64,000 nt of DNA from Limnohabitans sp. Rim8 (GCA_945901045.1 CAMDKK010000013.1:1-64000); one strand, 5' to 3'. Positions 17,967 through 30,428 are shown, numbered from the stretch's first letter. Numbers and translations: made by a program. Notes: generated by a model from the letters alone, not told the origin.

Positions 17967-19474
17967 TGTTGGAACTGCATAGCCCTATAGAGGCCGCACG
18001 ATGGCTGCGTCAGCGTGTGACCGGACAATTACAAACAGACAGTCGCAACGTCAAGTCGGGCGATGGATTTCTGGCCTGGTCAGGGGCTTCAGCAGATGGT
18101 CGATTGTTCGTGTCATTGGCGCGTGCACAAGGTGCCTCAGCATGCATCGTTGAGAAGCATGGCCTGGACAGTTTAGAAATGGGCGATTCGCCTGAAATTG
18201 CCTGTTTGGAAGGCCTCAAAGCCAAAGCCGGTTGGATTGCCAACGAATTTTATGAGTCTCCCAGCGAACAGCTGGCCTTGCTGGCCGTGACTGGAACCAA
18301 TGGAAAAACATCAACCACCTGGTGGTTGGCGCAAGCCTTGAATAATTTAAAAGGCGTTGATGACTGTGGCGTGATAGGAACTTTGGGTACAGGTGTTATG
18401 TCTGCACTGACATATACGGGCATGACCACCCCAGATGCTGTGTTGTTGCAAAGTCAGTTGCGTGGATTTGCAGATCAAAAAATGACCTATGTAGCCATGG
18501 AGGCCTCCTCTATAGGGATCCAAGAGCACCGCATGGATGGCGCGAAAGTGCGTATTGCTGTGTTCACCAATTTGACACAAGACCACCTTGACTACCATGG
18601 CGAGATGACCGCCTATGGACAGGCCAAAGCACGTTTGTTTGCATGGCCAGGTTTGAAGTCGTGCGTCATCAACATTGAGGACCCATTTGGCGCTGAGTTG
18701 GCGGCATCTTTGCAGACTAAGGGCTTGGATATCTGGAGTTGCTCACGCTTGGGTGGTCATGGACGTTTGCAGGCCCGTCAAATCAAGAGTTTGCATGATG
18801 GATTGGTGTTAGACATCTTAGAAGCAGGCCAGGTTGCTTCTTTGCAAACTTCTTTGATCGGCGACTTCAACATCGACAACCTGCTGGGCGTGATCGGTGT
18901 GCTGCGTGCCTTGGGTTATCCGCTCCACGCAGCCGTCCAAGCTTGCGCTCAGCTGTCACCCGTGCCAGGGCGGATGCAACTGATATTGTCACAGTCAAGT
19001 CATTTGCCCCTTGCCGTAGTGGACTATGCACACACCCCTGATGCTGTGGCAAAAGCTTTGCAGGCGCTTAAAAATGTGGCTGCAGACCGCGAAGGTCAAT
19101 TGTGGTGCGTGATGGGTTGCGGTGGAGACAGAGACCCCTCTAAACGCCCATTGATGACGAGTGCAGCCGAGCAGGTTGCCGATCAGGTGGTGCTCACCAG
19201 CGATAACCCCCGCACAGAAGACCCGGTTCATATTTTGGAGCAAATGTCATTGGGTATGCGCAAGCCTTTGGATGCACGTGTGATCATAGATCGGGCGTTG
19301 GCCATTGAAAAAATTCTGTGCGAAGCAAAACCTTCAGATGTGGTTTTGATTGCTGGAAAAGGGCATGAAAACTACCAAGATATTGGGGGCGTTCGCCATC
19401 CGTTTTCAGACATTGAACACGCACAGCGTGTGTTGCAAAAGCTCGCCTTGCGCAAAGAAGGATCTGCCTCATGA
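17966..19474 (+). CDS. murE: UDP-MurNAc-tripeptide synthetase MurE (meso-DAP adding)
   Basis: MurE adds meso-diaminopimelate to UDP-MurNAc-L-Ala-D-Glu. The 502-residue Mur ligase has the ATP loop AVTGTNGKTST, central motif FTNLTQDHLDYHG, and C-terminal VVDYAHTPDAVAKALQ. SDNPRTEDP contains the DNPR motif that recognises meso-DAP rather than lysine, in agreement with the dapF gene nearby. The start codon overlaps the ftsI stop by one base (TGATG), and the end overlaps murF by ATGA. Confidence 0.96.
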   Translation: MLELHSPIEAARWLRQRVTGQLQTDSRNVKSGDGFLAWSGASADGRLFVSLARAQGASACIVEKHGLDSLEMGDSPEIACLEGLKAKAGWIANEFYESPSEQLALLAVTGTNGKTSTTWWLAQALNNLKGVDDCGVIGTLGTGVMSALTYTGMTTPDAVLLQSQLRGFADQKMTYVAMEASSIGIQEHRMDGAKVRIAVFTNLTQDHLDYHGEMTAYGQAKARLFAWPGLKSCVINIEDPFGAELAASLQTKGLDIWSCSRLGGHGRLQARQIKSLHDGLVLDILEAGQVASLQTSLIGDFNIDNLLGVIGVLRALGYPLHAAVQACAQLSPVPGRMQLILSQSSHLPLAVVDYAHTPDAVAKALQALKNVAADREGQLWCVMGCGGDRDPSKRPLMTSAAEQVADQVVLTSDNPRTEDPVHILEQMSLGMRKPLDARVIIDRALAIEKILCEAKPSDVVLIAGKGHENYQDIGGVRHPFSDIEHAQRVLQKLALRKEGSAS

Positions 19475-20886
19475 GCGGCGGCATGCAGCTTTCATTGCAA
19501 CGCATACTGCCTTGGGTGAATGGGGCTGTTGTGCATGGTGATGCCACCCTGCAAGTTGAGCGCGTGCATACCGATACGCGTACCTTGGAGCCTGGTGATT
19601 TATTTGTGGCACTGAGAGGTGAACGATTCGATGGCGGGCAATTCATTGCCCAAGCCAAAGACATGGGTGCCATGGCTGTTCTGTGCGATGCCAAGGGTTT
19701 GGCCAATGCGCAAGCGGCAGGGCTGGCAGCAGTTGTTGTGGCCGATACACGTTTGGCTTTGGGACAGTTGGCTGCAGGATGGCGAGCCCAATTCGATTTG
19801 CCATTGATCGCTGTCACCGGCAGCAATGGCAAGACCACCGTGACTCAAATGCTGGCCAGTATTTTGCAGTCGGCTCTACCCAACGCCAGCTTGGCTACCC
19901 AAGGAAATTTGAACAATGACATTGGCGTTCCCTTGACCTTGCTTCGCTTACGCTCACACCATGAGATGGCCGTGGTAGAGCTGGGCATGAGCCATCCAGG
20001 TGAAATTTCCAATTTGGCGCACATGACACGCCCCACCTTGGCGCTCGTGAACAACGCACAACGCGAGCACCAAGAGTTCATGCTTACTGTTGAAGCTGTT
20101 GCACGCGAAAATGGTGCGGTCATTGATGTTTTGAATTCCAATGGAATCGCTGTTTTTCCGATCGATGACGAATACACCCCGATGTGGCAGAGTATGGCCG
20201 CTGGTCGCATGGTCGTGACCTTCGGTTTGAATTCGGGGGATGTGCATGCAAGCGAGCCCGTATGGACAGAGGGTGCTTGGAACTTTGAATTGATAAGCAA
20301 GTCAGGACAGCACCAGTGCCGTGTTCATGTGGCAGGTCGGCATAACGTCAAAAATGCCTTGGCTGCAGCGGCTTGCGCTCTGAGTATGGGTGTTTCTGTC
20401 CAAAACGTTGCCCAAGGCTTGCATGCTTTTGAGCCTGTCAAAGGGCGCTCTCGTTCGATGACCTTGAGAGATGGCACACATGACATTACAGTCATTGATG
20501 ACAGCTACAACGCGAACCCAGATTCTGTCCGTGCGGCCATCGATGTACTTCGTGAATTGCCCGGCCCTCAGTTGCTGGTGTTGGGTGATATGGGGGAGGT
20601 CGGTGATCAAGGCCCTCAATTCCATGCCGAAGTGGGCGCATACGCTCAAACAAAAGGACTGACACAAGTTTTCACCTTGGGCAGCATGAGTCACAACACC
20701 AGCAAAACGTTCAGTGGAGGGCGGCATTTTGAGGATATGGCTCAATTGCAAGCAAACGTGATTCTGATGCTGCCTTATTTCAACAGTATTTTGGTCAAGG
20801 GTTCACGTTTTATGAGGATGGAAAGGGTGCTGGAATCGCTGAATGCACATTGGACACCGGTGAAGGAATACAAGCATGCTTCTTAG
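19471..20886 (+). CDS. murF: UDP-MurNAc-tripeptide D-alanyl-D-alanine ligase MurF
   Basis: MurF attaches D-Ala-D-Ala, completing the UDP-MurNAc-pentapeptide. The 471-residue protein has the N-terminal substrate domain ([23 protein letters not shown]), the ATP loop [15 protein letters not shown], the GMSHPGEI segment, and the C-terminal [16 protein letters not shown]. The D-Ala-D-Ala substrate comes from Ddl, encoded in the same cluster. It overlaps mraY by 11 bases. Confidence 0.96.
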   Translation: MSGGMQLSLQRILPWVNGAVVHGDATLQVERVHTDTRTLEPGDLFVALRGERFDGGQFIAQAKDMGAMAVLCDAKGLANAQAAGLAAVVVADTRLALGQLAAGWRAQFDLPLIAVTGSNGKTTVTQMLASILQSALPNASLATQGNLNNDIGVPLTLLRLRSHHEMAVVELGMSHPGEISNLAHMTRPTLALVNNAQREHQEFMLTVEAVARENGAVIDVLNSNGIAVFPIDDEYTPMWQSMAAGRMVVTFGLNSGDVHASEPVWTEGAWNFELISKSGQHQCRVHVAGRHNVKNALAAAACALSMGVSVQNVAQGLHAFEPVKGRSRSMTLRDGTHDITVIDDSYNANPDSVRAAIDVLRELPGPQLLVLGDMGEVGDQGPQFHAEVGAYAQTKGLTQVFTLGSMSHNTSKTFSGGRHFEDMAQLQANVILMLPYFNSILVKGSRFMRMERVLESLNAHWTPVKEYKHAS

Positions 20887-22054
20887 CCTTGCCCAGTGGT
20901 TGCAGACATTGTCTCCAGAGTGGGGATTCTTGCGCGTTTTCCAATACATCACCTTCCGGGCGTTGATGGCCGCGATGACTGCTTTGTTGATGGGCTTGAC
21001 GGCAGGACCTTGGGTGATTCGTCGTTTATCTGCGCTCAAGATAGGGCAGCCTGTGCGTGGTTATGGCATGCAATCCCATTTGGCTAAGAGTGGGACCCCC
21101 ACCATGGGTGGCGTATTGATTCTGTTGTGCATAGCGATCTCCACTTTGCTCTGGTTTGATTTATCGAACCGATTTGTATGGATTGTGCTGGTTGTGACTT
21201 TGGGCTTTGGTTCGATCGGTTGGGTCGATGATTGGCGCAAAGTGGTTAACAAAGATCCTGAGGGTATGCGGTCGAGAGAAAAATTTTTCTGGCAATCGAT
21301 GATTGGCTTATTGGCCGCGCTGTATTTGGTCTTCAGCATTTCAGAAAATTCCAATATGCGGGTGCTGGATTTGTTTTTCCGCTGGATCATATCTGGCTTT
21401 GATGTCAGCTTGCCGCCCAAAGCAGGCTTGTTTCTGCCATTTTTCAAGGAAGTCAGTTACCCCTTGGGCATTCTGGGATTTGTGATCATGACCTATCTGG
21501 TGATCGTGGGTGCCAGCAATGCGGTCAATCTGACAGATGGTTTGGATGGCTTGGCGATCATGCCGGTGGTGATGGTGGGTTCTGCGTTGGGCGTATTTGC
21601 CTACGTGACAGGCAGTTCCGTGTATTCCAAATACTTGATTTTTCCTTACATACCTGGGTCCGGTGAGTTGATGATTTTTTGTGCAGCCATGGCGGGTGCT
21701 GGATTGGCATTCTTGTGGTTTAACACCCACCCAGCGCAAGTGTTCATGGGGGATGTTGGGGCATTGGCCTTGGGGGCAGCCTTGGGGACGATTGCAGTCA
21801 TTGTTCGCCAAGAAATTGTGCTTGCCATCATGGGCGGTATTTTTGTGGCAGAAGTCCTTTCGGTGATGCTGCAAGTGATGTATTTCAAGTACACAAAGAA
21901 AAAATACGGAGAAGGGCGCCGTATTTTGAAAATGGCGCCATTGCACCATCATTTTGAAAAAAGCGGGTGGAAAGAAACCCAGGTTGTCGTGCGTTTTTGG
22001 ATCATCACCATGTTGTTGTGCTTGGTCGGTTTGTCTACTTTAAAGCTGAGATAA
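20876..22054 (+). CDS. mraY: Phospho-MurNAc-pentapeptide transferase MraY
   Basis: MraY transfers phospho-MurNAc-pentapeptide to undecaprenyl phosphate, giving lipid I at the inner membrane. The 392-residue protein is polytopic with about ten membrane segments. Signatures are [21 protein letters not shown] (catalytic Asp pair), [13 protein letters not shown] and [13 protein letters not shown]. The start lies inside murF, so translation is coupled; murD begins after a gap of three bases. Confidence 0.96.
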   Translation: MLLSLAQWLQTLSPEWGFLRVFQYITFRALMAAMTALLMGLTAGPWVIRRLSALKIGQPVRGYGMQSHLAKSGTPTMGGVLILLCIAISTLLWFDLSNRFVWIVLVVTLGFGSIGWVDDWRKVVNKDPEGMRSREKFFWQSMIGLLAALYLVFSISENSNMRVLDLFFRWIISGFDVSLPPKAGLFLPFFKEVSYPLGILGFVIMTYLVIVGASNAVNLTDGLDGLAIMPVVMVGSALGVFAYVTGSSVYSKYLIFPYIPGSGELMIFCAAMAGAGLAFLWFNTHPAQVFMGDVGALALGAALGTIAVIVRQEIVLAIMGGIFVAEVLSVMLQVMYFKYTKKKYGEGRRILKMAPLHHHFEKSGWKETQVVVRFWIITMLLCLVGLSTLKLR

Positions 22055-22057
22055 GTC

Positions 22058-23572
22058 ATGCAGCAGCTTCAAGGGCAACACATTCTCATACTTGGGCTTG
22101 GCATCTCAGGTATGGCCATGGCCCGTTGGTGTGCTCGGTATGGCGCGCAAGTGGTGGTGGCGGACACGCGTGAAGAGCCGCCGCATTTGCAAGCACTTCA
22201 AAATGAATTGCCTGCAGTCCAATTTGTGGGTGGTGCTTTCACAGCCCAATTGATTGAAGGCACGCCAATCGGATGCGTTTTTGTCAGCCCTGGCTTGAAA
22301 CCCGATGCCACTGCGCCGGTGATAGACGCAGCGAAGGCAAAAGGCTTGTCTGTGGGCGGTGAGTTGAGCCTGTTTGCACAAGCATTAAAGGATCTCCAAA
22401 CTCTACGTGCTTACACACCTCAAGTCTTGGCCATTACGGGGACAAATGGTAAAACGACAGTCACATCATTGACCGGCAAGTTGGTGGAGCGGGCTGGAAA
22501 AAAAGTCCAAGTGGCCGGCAACATTGGTCCGTCCTTACTCGACACACTGAGCGCGGCACTGGACAGTCTTTTGCCAGAAGTCTGGGTTCTTGAGTTGTCC
22601 AGTTTCCAACTTGTGTTGGGAGGGTCCTTTGAGCCAACTGCGGCGACGGTACTCAATATCAGTCAAGATCATCTGGACTGGCATGGCAGCATGGCGGCCT
22701 ATGCATTGGCCAAAGCCTGTGTTTTTGGTCCAAGTACTTTGATGGTGTTGAACCGAGAAGATGCGACTGTGATGGCGATGTTGCCGCAGCCAGTTCGCGT
22801 CAAACTGCAAAAGCCCATCGTGCGCAACCATGTCACTTTTGGCGCTGGTATGCCACTGCGTCCAGGTGACTTTGGCATTGAAGTGTTGAATGGGATGACT
22901 TGGCTGGTCCGCGCTACAGCAGGTGATGAGACCCGCAAACGTCGCAAGGATGAAGGCGAAGAAATTCACATCCAACGATTGATCCCAGCCGATGCTTTGC
23001 GCATAAGGGGGCGACACAATGCGGTGAATGCCTTGTCCGCTTTGGCATTGGCCAGCAGTGCTGGTTGCAGTTTGGCACCTATGCTTTACGGTTTGCGTGA
23101 GTACCGTGGTGAACCCCATCGAGTGGAGTCGCTGGGCATTCTCCATGGTGTTGAATATTTCGATGACAGCAAAGGCACTAATGTAGGCGCCACTGTTGCA
23201 GCATTACAAGGCTTGGGGGTTGACCGCAGAGTCGTGGTGATTTTGGGCGGCGACGGCAAAGGTCAAGACTTTTCACCTTTGGAAGAGCCCGTGTCGCGCT
23301 ATTCACGTGCCGTCATTTTGATGGGTCAAGCTGGCACTGCCATTCGCAATCAACTGGCCGCTACAGGGGCCATTTTGGTGGATGCTCAAGATATGCAAGA
23401 TGCGGTGAGCAAAGCCAGCAAACTTGCGCAATCAGGTGATGCTGTTTTACTTTCGCCAGCTTGCGCAAGTTTTGATATGTTTGAAAATTATGTCCATCGC
23501 GCTGAGGTCTATTGCAAAGTGGTCACCGCCTTGGCTGATGCATCCGGCGTGTTGATGGAGGCGCAGGTATGA
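22058..23572 (+). CDS. murD: UDP-MurNAc-L-Ala-D-Glu ligase MurD
   Basis: MurD adds D-glutamate to UDP-MurNAc-L-Ala. The 504-residue protein has an N-terminal Rossmann domain ([21 protein letters not shown]), the ATP loop [29 protein letters not shown], and the C-terminal [16 protein letters not shown] and [14 protein letters not shown]. It is longer than the E. coli enzyme (438 residues), mainly through an insertion with a charged run ([15 protein letters not shown]) in the central domain. It overlaps ftsW by ATGA. Confidence 0.95.
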   Translation: MQQLQGQHILILGLGISGMAMARWCARYGAQVVVADTREEPPHLQALQNELPAVQFVGGAFTAQLIEGTPIGCVFVSPGLKPDATAPVIDAAKAKGLSVGGELSLFAQALKDLQTLRAYTPQVLAITGTNGKTTVTSLTGKLVERAGKKVQVAGNIGPSLLDTLSAALDSLLPEVWVLELSSFQLVLGGSFEPTAATVLNISQDHLDWHGSMAAYALAKACVFGPSTLMVLNREDATVMAMLPQPVRVKLQKPIVRNHVTFGAGMPLRPGDFGIEVLNGMTWLVRATAGDETRKRRKDEGEEIHIQRLIPADALRIRGRHNAVNALSALALASSAGCSLAPMLYGLREYRGEPHRVESLGILHGVEYFDDSKGTNVGATVAALQGLGVDRRVVVILGGDGKGQDFSPLEEPVSRYSRAVILMGQAGTAIRNQLAATGAILVDAQDMQDAVSKASKLAQSGDAVLLSPACASFDMFENYVHRAEVYCKVVTALADASGVLMEAQV

Positions 23573-24870
23573 GCGAGCGCCAGAACTCTCTGATAGACCG
23601 TGCAAGCGCCCGAATAAGCGGAACCTTGTATGGCTTATCGGGTGGCCTGATGGGGCTGCAGCCCATTCGAGAAGGCGTATTACCCGTTAATTTGGGCAGC
23701 TATGACTACGCCAGATCGACAAGCGCTAATGCCAAGTTGCAGGGGCTTGATCAGACCCTGGTTTGGGTGGTGGTGGCTTTGCTTATTTGGGGCATGGTGA
23801 TGGTGTATTCGGCCTCGATTGCGCTGCCTGACAGTCCAAAATTTGCACGCTATGCGCAAACGCATTTTGTGTTGCGTCACATCATTTCAATTGGAGTTGG
23901 TTTCGCTGTAGCCTTGTTGGCTTTTCAGGTTCCGATTGAAAAATGGGAAAAAGTCGCGCGTCCTTTTTTTGTTGTTTCATTGATTTTATTGCTCGCAGTT
24001 TTGATTCCGCATATTGGCAAAGATGTTAACGGCGCGCGTCGATGGATTTCTCTCGGAGTTATGAATTTTCAGCCATCTGAGTTTGCTAAGTTGGCTGTGA
24101 TTATTTACGCATCGGACTACATGGTTCGGAAAATGGATGTCAAGGAAAGATTTTTCCGAGCCGTATTGCCCATTGGAACTGCCGTAGCCTTGGCTGGCAT
24201 CTTGTTGCTGGCTGAGCCGGATATGGGCGCTTTTATGGTCATCGCCATCATTGCGATGGGCATATTGTTTTTAGGCGGTGTGAATGCGCGGATGTTTTTC
24301 TTGATCCTGGCCGTGTTGGTCTTTATTTTTGCCATGATCATCATGACTTCCGAGTGGCGTCGTGAGCGTATTTTTGCGTATCTCGATCCCTGGGACCAAA
24401 AGCATGCATTGGGCAAAGGCTACCAGTTATCGCACTCTTTGATTGCTATTGGACGGGGAGAAATATTTGGCGTAGGACTGGGAGGCAGTGTTGAAAAACT
24501 GCACTGGTTGCCCGAGGCACATACTGACTTTCTGTTGGCTGTGATCGGGGAAGAGTTTGGTCTGGTGGGTGTGCTCTGTGTGATTTCTGCGTTTTTATGG
24601 TTGAGTCGTCGCATCATGGTGATTGGTCGGCAGGCGATTCAGTTGGACCGAGTTTTTGCAGGCTTGGTCGCACAGGGTGTCGGTATTTGGATTGGATTTC
24701 AGTCATTCATCAACATGGGGGTGAACCTCGGGGCCTTACCGACCAAAGGACTGACCTTGCCTTTGATGAGTTACGGAGGATCGGCCATATTGCTCAACAT
24801 GGTGGCAATTGCGATCGTTCTGCGCATTGATGTTGAAAATAAACAAATGATGCGTGGAGGCCGTGAATGA
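23569..24870 (+). CDS. ftsW: Septal peptidoglycan glycosyltransferase FtsW (SEDS family)
   Basis: FtsW polymerises lipid II glycan strands at the septum together with FtsI. The 433-residue protein has about ten membrane segments after a cytoplasmic N-terminal stretch of some 60 residues. SEDS signatures are [23 protein letters not shown] (broken here at GARRWI and QPSEFAKL), [23 protein letters not shown] and the C-terminal [10 protein letters not shown]. It overlaps murD and murG by four bases each. Confidence 0.95.
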   Translation: MSERQNSLIDRASARISGTLYGLSGGLMGLQPIREGVLPVNLGSYDYARSTSANAKLQGLDQTLVWVVVALLIWGMVMVYSASIALPDSPKFARYAQTHFVLRHIISIGVGFAVALLAFQVPIEKWEKVARPFFVVSLILLLAVLIPHIGKDVNGARRWISLGVMNFQPSEFAKLAVIIYASDYMVRKMDVKERFFRAVLPIGTAVALAGILLLAEPDMGAFMVIAIIAMGILFLGGVNARMFFLILAVLVFIFAMIIMTSEWRRERIFAYLDPWDQKHALGKGYQLSHSLIAIGRGEIFGVGLGGSVEKLHWLPEAHTDFLLAVIGEEFGLVGVLCVISAFLWLSRRIMVIGRQAIQLDRVFAGLVAQGVGIWIGFQSFINMGVNLGALPTKGLTLPLMSYGGSAILLNMVAIAIVLRIDVENKQMMRGGRE

Positions 24871-25928
24871 GTCTTTGCGCCTTGATCATGGCCGGTGGAA
24901 CTGGGGGACATATTTTCCCTGGATTGGCCGTTGCCGAGGCCTTGCGTGAAAAAGGCTGGCGTGTGCACTGGCTGGGCACGCCTGGCAGCATGGAAAGCGA
25001 ACTGGTGCCGGCACAGGGTTTTTCTGTAGAGATGATCGAATTCAATGGTGTGCGTGGCAAGGGTTTCACCGCCTTGTTTATGTTGCCATGGCGCTTATGC
25101 AAAGCCTTTGTTCAAAGCCTTTCGGTGATGCACCGTGTGAAACCCGATGTGGTGGTGGGTATGGGCGGGTATGTTTCTTTTCCAGGCGGCATGATGAGCG
25201 TTTTGAGGGGCGTCCCCTTGATTTTGCATGAGCAAAATTCTGTAGCAGGAATGGCCAATCGCGTATTGTCAAAAATTGCTGATCGTGTGTTTACTGCCTT
25301 TCCAGATGTTATCCATGGGGCCTTGTGGGTGGGTAATCCGCTGCGCTCGGCATTCACGAAACAAGCTTCACCAGCGCATCGCTTTGCTGGGCGCAGGGGT
25401 CGACTCCATGTGCTGGTTGTTGGCGGCAGTCTGGGAGCCAAGGCCTTGAACGATGTGGTGCCGCGTGCGCTTGCCTTGATGTCTGAGGAAACTCGCCCGC
25501 AGGTCATCCACCAAAGTGGTGTCAAGCAAATTGATGCACTGCGTGCAAATTACCAAGCAGCAGGGGTGAGCGCTGAATTAACGCCTTTTATAGAGGATAC
25601 CGCCACAGCTTTTTCGCAAGCCGATTTGATTATTTGTCGTTCGGGTGCGAGCACGGTGACAGAAATTGCAGCCGTAGGTGCCGCCGCGCTGTATGTACCC
25701 TTTCCGTTCGCAGTTGATGATCACCAAACAACGAATGCACAATTTATCGTGCAGCAAGGTGGTGGCTGGTTGGTTCAACAGGCTGAGTTAACGCCAGAGT
25801 CTTTGGCCGCGCAATGGCTTGGATTGGGCAGAGCTGAACTGTTGTCCAGGGCTGAAGCGGCATGGAAACAAAAAAAAATAAATGCCACCCATGAAGTGGT
25901 TTCAGCCTGCGAGGAGTTGGCACAATGA
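24867..25928 (+). CDS. murG: UDP-GlcNAc:lipid I N-acetylglucosaminyltransferase MurG
   Basis: MurG converts lipid I to lipid II on the cytoplasmic face of the inner membrane. The 353-residue GT-B glycosyltransferase shows the N-terminal [19 protein letters not shown] loop, [24 protein letters not shown], and the C-terminal donor-site [16 protein letters not shown] with [12 protein letters not shown]. Length is normal. ATGA overlaps join it to ftsW and murC. Confidence 0.96.
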   Translation: MSLCALIMAGGTGGHIFPGLAVAEALREKGWRVHWLGTPGSMESELVPAQGFSVEMIEFNGVRGKGFTALFMLPWRLCKAFVQSLSVMHRVKPDVVVGMGGYVSFPGGMMSVLRGVPLILHEQNSVAGMANRVLSKIADRVFTAFPDVIHGALWVGNPLRSAFTKQASPAHRFAGRRGRLHVLVVGGSLGAKALNDVVPRALALMSEETRPQVIHQSGVKQIDALRANYQAAGVSAELTPFIEDTATAFSQADLIICRSGASTVTEIAAVGAAALYVPFPFAVDDHQTTNAQFIVQQGGGWLVQQAELTPESLAAQWLGLGRAELLSRAEAAWKQKKINATHEVVSACEELAQ

Positions 25929-27340
25929 AGCACGCCATCAGACACATTCATTTCATTGGCATCGGTGGCTCAGGCATGAGCGGTATTGCTGAGGTTTTGC
26001 TGAATTTGGGATACTCAATTTCAGGCTCCGATTTGACAGACAGTCCCACTTTAAGACGTTTAGCTGCCTTGGGTATCTCCACCCATGTTGGACACAGTGC
26101 GCAAAACGTTCAAGCCGCTGATGCCGTTGTGACATCGACCGCCGTGAAAGCAGATAACCCAGAGGTCTTGACGGCCAGACAGCGGCATATTCCCGTCGTT
26201 CCTCGCGCAGTGATGCTGGCCGAATTAATGCGGATGAAACAAGGCATTGCCATTGCAGGAACACATGGCAAAACAACGACCACAAGTTTGGTGGCCAGTG
26301 TATTGGCAGAAGCAGGATTGGATCCAACGTTTGTCATTGGTGGTCGATTAAACAGTGCAGGTGCTAATGCCCAACTCGGAACAGGCGATTACATCGTGGT
26401 TGAAGCCGATGAGTCAGATGCTTCATTCCTGAATCTGTTGCCCGTGATGGCCGTGGTCACCAACATCGATGCCGACCATATGGAAACCTATGGTCATGAT
26501 TTCGAGCGCTTGAAATCGGCGTTTATTGAATTTTTACACCGCATGCCTTTTTACGGCACCGCCATAGTGTGTTCGGATGATCCGGGTGTCCAAAGCATCT
26601 TGCCTCAATTAGAGCGACCCGTGACCACCTATGGTTTGAATGAAGGTGCACAAGTCAGAGCCGTGAATGTGCAACCCCAGAACGGACAAATGCACTTTTC
26701 TGTTCAGCGAAGCAATGGTGTCACGCTGTCTGACCTGCAGGTGGTGCTGAATTTGCCAGGTGAGCACAACGTATTGAATGCGCTGTCAGCCATTGCCTTG
26801 GCCGTTGAATTGAATGTGCCAGATGATGCTGTGGTGAGCGCTTTGGCTGGATTCAAAGGCGTGGGTCGCCGTTTTCAAAATTATGGCCAAGTGGCAGTGC
26901 CAGCCGCCCATGGTGGTGGGGAGTTCACAGTAATCGATGACTACGGACATCACCCGGTTGAATTGGCCGCCACATTGTCTGCTGCCAGAGGCGCTTTTCC
27001 TGGGCGGCGTATTGTGCTGGCTTTTCAGCCTCACCGTTATAGCCGAACACGCGATTGCTTTGAAGACTTTGTGAAAGTCATCGGAAAGGGCGCAGATGCG
27101 GTTCTTTTAGCTGAAGTGTATGCGGCAGGTGAAGCCCCGATCGTAGCGGCGGATGGTCGCTCCTTGGCCCGGGCACTTCGCGTTGCTGGCAAGCTTGAGC
27201 CAGTTTTTATTGACCCTATTGACGCCATGCCACAAGCCATTGTCGACAACGTTCGCAATGGGGACGTTGTGATGTGCATGGGCGCGGGGTCAATTGGCAG
27301 TGTTCCTGCGCAGGTCGTTGAATTGGGCGGTGCGCGATGA
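25925..27340 (+). CDS. murC: UDP-MurNAc-L-alanine ligase MurC
   Basis: MurC adds L-alanine to UDP-MurNAc, the first amino acid of the stem peptide. The 471-residue protein has [17 protein letters not shown], the ATP loop [29 protein letters not shown] and the C-terminal [15 protein letters not shown] with [11 protein letters not shown]. The related enzyme Mpl, encoded near 43 kb, attaches a recycled tripeptide to the same acceptor. ATGA overlaps occur on both sides. Confidence 0.96.
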   Translation: MKHAIRHIHFIGIGGSGMSGIAEVLLNLGYSISGSDLTDSPTLRRLAALGISTHVGHSAQNVQAADAVVTSTAVKADNPEVLTARQRHIPVVPRAVMLAELMRMKQGIAIAGTHGKTTTTSLVASVLAEAGLDPTFVIGGRLNSAGANAQLGTGDYIVVEADESDASFLNLLPVMAVVTNIDADHMETYGHDFERLKSAFIEFLHRMPFYGTAIVCSDDPGVQSILPQLERPVTTYGLNEGAQVRAVNVQPQNGQMHFSVQRSNGVTLSDLQVVLNLPGEHNVLNALSAIALAVELNVPDDAVVSALAGFKGVGRRFQNYGQVAVPAAHGGGEFTVIDDYGHHPVELAATLSAARGAFPGRRIVLAFQPHRYSRTRDCFEDFVKVIGKGADAVLLAEVYAAGEAPIVAADGRSLARALRVAGKLEPVFIDPIDAMPQAIVDNVRNGDVVMCMGAGSIGSVPAQVVELGGAR

Positions 27341-28314
27341 ACTCAACAGCACACAATTTCGGGAAAGTTGCAGTGTTGATGGGGGGACGCTCCGCTGAGC
27401 GTGAGGTGTCTTTCATGTCGGGTCAAGGGGTTCTCAATGCCTTGCGCAGTCAAGGTGTTGATGCCCATGCATTTGACCCGTCTGAACGTGATTTGTCTGA
27501 ACTCAAGACAGAGGCATTTTCTAGATGCTTTATTGCATTGCATGGTCGTTTTGGCGAAGACGGTACAGTGCAAGGCGCTCTGGAATTACTGGGCATTCCC
27601 TACACAGGTTCTGGCGTCATGGCGTCTAGCATAGCCATAAACAAGACCATGACCAAGCGCGTCTGGACAGCGGAAGACATCCCAACACCTGCCTACAAGT
27701 TGGTACTTCGTGAACAAATCAATCAATTCGATCTGGCCGAATTGGTTGCTCAATTGGGCTTGCCCCTCATCGTTAAACCCGCCAGTGAAGGCTCCTCCAT
27801 TGGGGTCTTCAAAGTCAAGAGTGCACAAGAGTTGCCGTACGCATTGGCGCAGGCGGCGTCCTGCGATGCGGACATTTTGTGTGAACAATTTATTTCCGGA
27901 GATGAAGTGACTTGCCCTGTTTTAGGGGAAGGTGACAAGGCAGTGGCATTGCCTGTTATCCGTATCATGGCCCCTGAGGGCAATTACGATTACCAAAATA
28001 AATATTTCACGAACGACACCCAGTACATCGTCCCATGTGGTTTACCACCTGGCGAAGAGCAAGCCATTCAGGCTTTAGTGCTCAAGGCATACCAGGTTTT
28101 GGGATGCAAAGGATGGGGTCGGATAGACGTCATGATCGATGCAGTAACTCGGCGACCCTATTTGCTTGAGATCAACACATCCCCAGGTATGACGGGTCAC
28201 TCCTTGGTACCCATGTCGGCTAAAGCAGCAGGCATTTCCTATGAAGATCTGTGTGTTCAGTTGCTTCAAGGCGCTGGGTTGGAGCACGCCGTTCAAGGAG
28301 GTCCAGTGGCATGA
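27337..28314 (+). CDS. ddl: D-alanine--D-alanine ligase
   Basis: Ddl makes the D-Ala-D-Ala dipeptide used by MurF. The 325-residue ATP-grasp protein has the [18 protein letters not shown]-terminal loop, [17 protein letters not shown], the ATP-binding [14 protein letters not shown], and the C-terminal [20 protein letters not shown]. It corresponds to the ddlB copy that sits in dcw clusters. The start overlaps murC and the end overlaps ftsQ by ATGA. Confidence 0.96.
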   Translation: MNSTAHNFGKVAVLMGGRSAEREVSFMSGQGVLNALRSQGVDAHAFDPSERDLSELKTEAFSRCFIALHGRFGEDGTVQGALELLGIPYTGSGVMASSIAINKTMTKRVWTAEDIPTPAYKLVLREQINQFDLAELVAQLGLPLIVKPASEGSSIGVFKVKSAQELPYALAQAASCDADILCEQFISGDEVTCPVLGEGDKAVALPVIRIMAPEGNYDYQNKYFTNDTQYIVPCGLPPGEEQAIQALVLKAYQVLGCKGWGRIDVMIDAVTRRPYLLEINTSPGMTGHSLVPMSAKAAGISYEDLCVQLLQGAGLEHAVQGGPVA

Positions 28315-29099
28315 ACAAGTCGACACCATTACCTTGGGACATTCGCATCATGAACATCACCTCCGGGTTGCTGTTGATGGTGCTGTTGTGCTTGAGCTTG
28401 GGTGTCAGCGGATGGTGGATCTTGCGCCACAAGATGTTCGACATACAAGAGATTTCAGTTTATGGGGATGTGTCACACCATAACGATGTGACCCTGCGCG
28501 CTAATGTGATGCCTCAATTGTCTGGTAATTTTTTCACATTGAGCTTGAGGAAGACGCAACTTGCTTTTGAGGCCATGCCTTGGGTTCGCAAAGCCGTTGT
28601 GCGGCGGGAATTTCCTAATCGTTTGAGAGTTCGACTCGAGGAGCATCACCCCGTTGCATTATGGGGAACGAACACCGATACCCAGATGGTTAACCAAGTA
28701 GGCCAAGTTTTTGAAGCCAATGTTGAAGATATCGAAGCCGACAGCTTGCCCATTTTGACAGGACCCGAGGGGCAATCGGTGATGGTGTGGCAGATGTACC
28801 AGCATTTGTTGCCCATCTTTAGTTTGGTATCGATGGGTATAGACAAACTCGAGTTGACGCCTCGCGGGAGTTGGCGGGTGTTGACCGATGGTGATGCCAC
28901 GATTGAATTGGGTCGAGGGACACAAGAAGAAGTGGGGCAGCGTTTGAAAACATTCTTGCAAACAGTTGCGCAGGTGACTTCGCGTTATCAGCGTACGAGC
29001 ACTTCGCTGTTGGCGGCAGATTTAAGACACACCAACGGTTACGCGTTGCGCTTGCGGGGAGTGACAACTTTGGTGAATGACGGTAACAAAAAACCATAA
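28311..29099 (+). CDS. ftsQ: Cell division protein FtsQ
   Basis: FtsQ is a bitopic membrane protein that joins FtsL and FtsB in the divisome. The 262-residue protein has a short cytoplasmic segment, one membrane helix ([20 protein letters not shown]), a POTRA domain starting [20 protein letters not shown], and the FtsQ/DivIB beta domain with [24 protein letters not shown]. The ATG at 28311 is chosen because it overlaps the ddl stop (ATGA) and gives [10 protein letters not shown]; an upstream in-frame TTG/GTG extension would lie inside ddl. Confidence 0.94.
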   Translation: MNKSTPLPWDIRIMNITSGLLLMVLLCLSLGVSGWWILRHKMFDIQEISVYGDVSHHNDVTLRANVMPQLSGNFFTLSLRKTQLAFEAMPWVRKAVVRREFPNRLRVRLEEHHPVALWGTNTDTQMVNQVGQVFEANVEDIEADSLPILTGPEGQSVMVWQMYQHLLPIFSLVSMGIDKLELTPRGSWRVLTDGDATIELGRGTQEEVGQRLKTFLQTVAQVTSRYQRTSTSLLAADLRHTNGYALRLRGVTTLVNDGNKKP

Positions 29100-29137
29100 A
29101 TCAAGGTGATCAGGGTTTAAAAAGAACGGTTTAAATT

Positions 29138-30367
29138 ATGGCAAAAGAATACAAAGATTTGGTGGTAGGACTGGACATTGGGACATCCAAGGTCATGGTC
29201 GTGGTCGCTGAGGTGATGCCTGGCGGCGAGCTGAAACTAGCCGGCTTGGGTATTGCCCCGGGCAACGGCCTTAAAAGAGGTGTGGTGGTGAATATTGATG
29301 CCACTGTTCAGAGCATTCAGCAGGCTTTGAAGGAAGCGGAATTCATGGCGGATTGCAAAATCACGCGCGTGAATACGGGCATCACGGGTGCACATATCAG
29401 AGGCCTTAATTCCAGTGGCATGGTGGCCGTGAAAGACAAAGAAGTCACCGCTGCCGATGTGGCGCGGGTGATGGAGACTGCGCGTGCTATCAACATTTCG
29501 ACGGATCAGCGCTTGCTCTTGGTAGCACCCCAGGAGTTTGTCATTGACAGCCAAGATGTCAAAGAACCTATTGGCATGAGCGGTATGCGTCTAGAGGCCA
29601 AGGTTCATATCGTGACGGGTGCACAAAGTGCAGCAGAGAACATCATTAAATGTGTTCGACGTTGCGGTCTGGAAGTCGAGCAGTTGCTGCTCAACCCGTT
29701 GTCTTCCAGTCTGGCCGTATTGACGGAAGATGAGCGAGAACTGGGTGTGGCCTGTGTGGACATTGGTGCAGGCACGACAGATGTGGCCATTTTTACCAAT
29801 GGTGCGATTCGCCACACAGCTGTGATCCCGGTTGCAGGTGATTTGATCACCAGCGATATCGCTATGGCCTTGCGCACACCCACCAAGGACGCGGAAGACA
29901 TCAAGGTCGAGAGCGGTTATGCCAAACAGTTATTGGCTGATCCCGAGTCCCAAGTTGAAGTGCCTGGTCTGGGCGACAGAGGCCCTCGCATGCTCAGTCG
30001 CCAGGCATTGGCCGGCGTGATTGAACCGCGCGTAGAAGAAATTTTTTCACTTGTGCAGCAGGTGATTCGGGAATCCGGTTACGAAGAAGTTTTGTCCTCC
30101 GGTATTGTTCTGACAGGTGGAAGTGCCGTGATGCCCGGCATGTTGGAGTTGGGCGAGGACATCTTCCTGAAGCCAGTTCGTCGCGGGGTACCCAAGTACA
30201 GAGGAGCTCTGGCTGATATGGTCAGTCAAGCCCGTGCTGCCACAGTGATGGGCCTGCTCGAAGAAGCCCGGATGGCCCGCTTGCGTGGCTTTAAGGTTCA
30301 GGAGAGAAAAAGCTCAATGAACAATGCATTTGGCAGATTCAAAGACTTTATTGTGGGGAACTTCTGA
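29138..30367 (+). CDS. ftsA: Cell division actin homologue FtsA
   Basis: FtsA tethers FtsZ to the membrane and recruits later division proteins. The 409-residue protein has the actin-like phosphate-1 loop VVGLDIGTSKVMVVVAE, the 1C-domain region (NTGITGAHIRGLNSSGMV), VDIGAGTTDVAIF (phosphate 2) and GIVLTGGSAVMPG (adenosine motif). The C terminus ends in an amphipathic helix, NNAFGRFKDFIVGNF, that would insert in the membrane. It follows ftsQ after 38 bases. Confidence 0.96.
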   Translation: MAKEYKDLVVGLDIGTSKVMVVVAEVMPGGELKLAGLGIAPGNGLKRGVVVNIDATVQSIQQALKEAEFMADCKITRVNTGITGAHIRGLNSSGMVAVKDKEVTAADVARVMETARAINISTDQRLLLVAPQEFVIDSQDVKEPIGMSGMRLEAKVHIVTGAQSAAENIIKCVRRCGLEVEQLLLNPLSSSLAVLTEDERELGVACVDIGAGTTDVAIFTNGAIRHTAVIPVAGDLITSDIAMALRTPTKDAEDIKVESGYAKQLLADPESQVEVPGLGDRGPRMLSRQALAGVIEPRVEEIFSLVQQVIRESGYEEVLSSGIVLTGGSAVMPGMLELGEDIFLKPVRRGVPKYRGALADMVSQARAATVMGLLEEARMARLRGFKVQERKSSMNNAFGRFKDFIVGNF

Positions 30368-30428
30368 TGAGATCGCACCACTTTAATCAGGCCCGAGGCA
30401 GTCCTTTGTGGTTGTGTCGATGTCGATG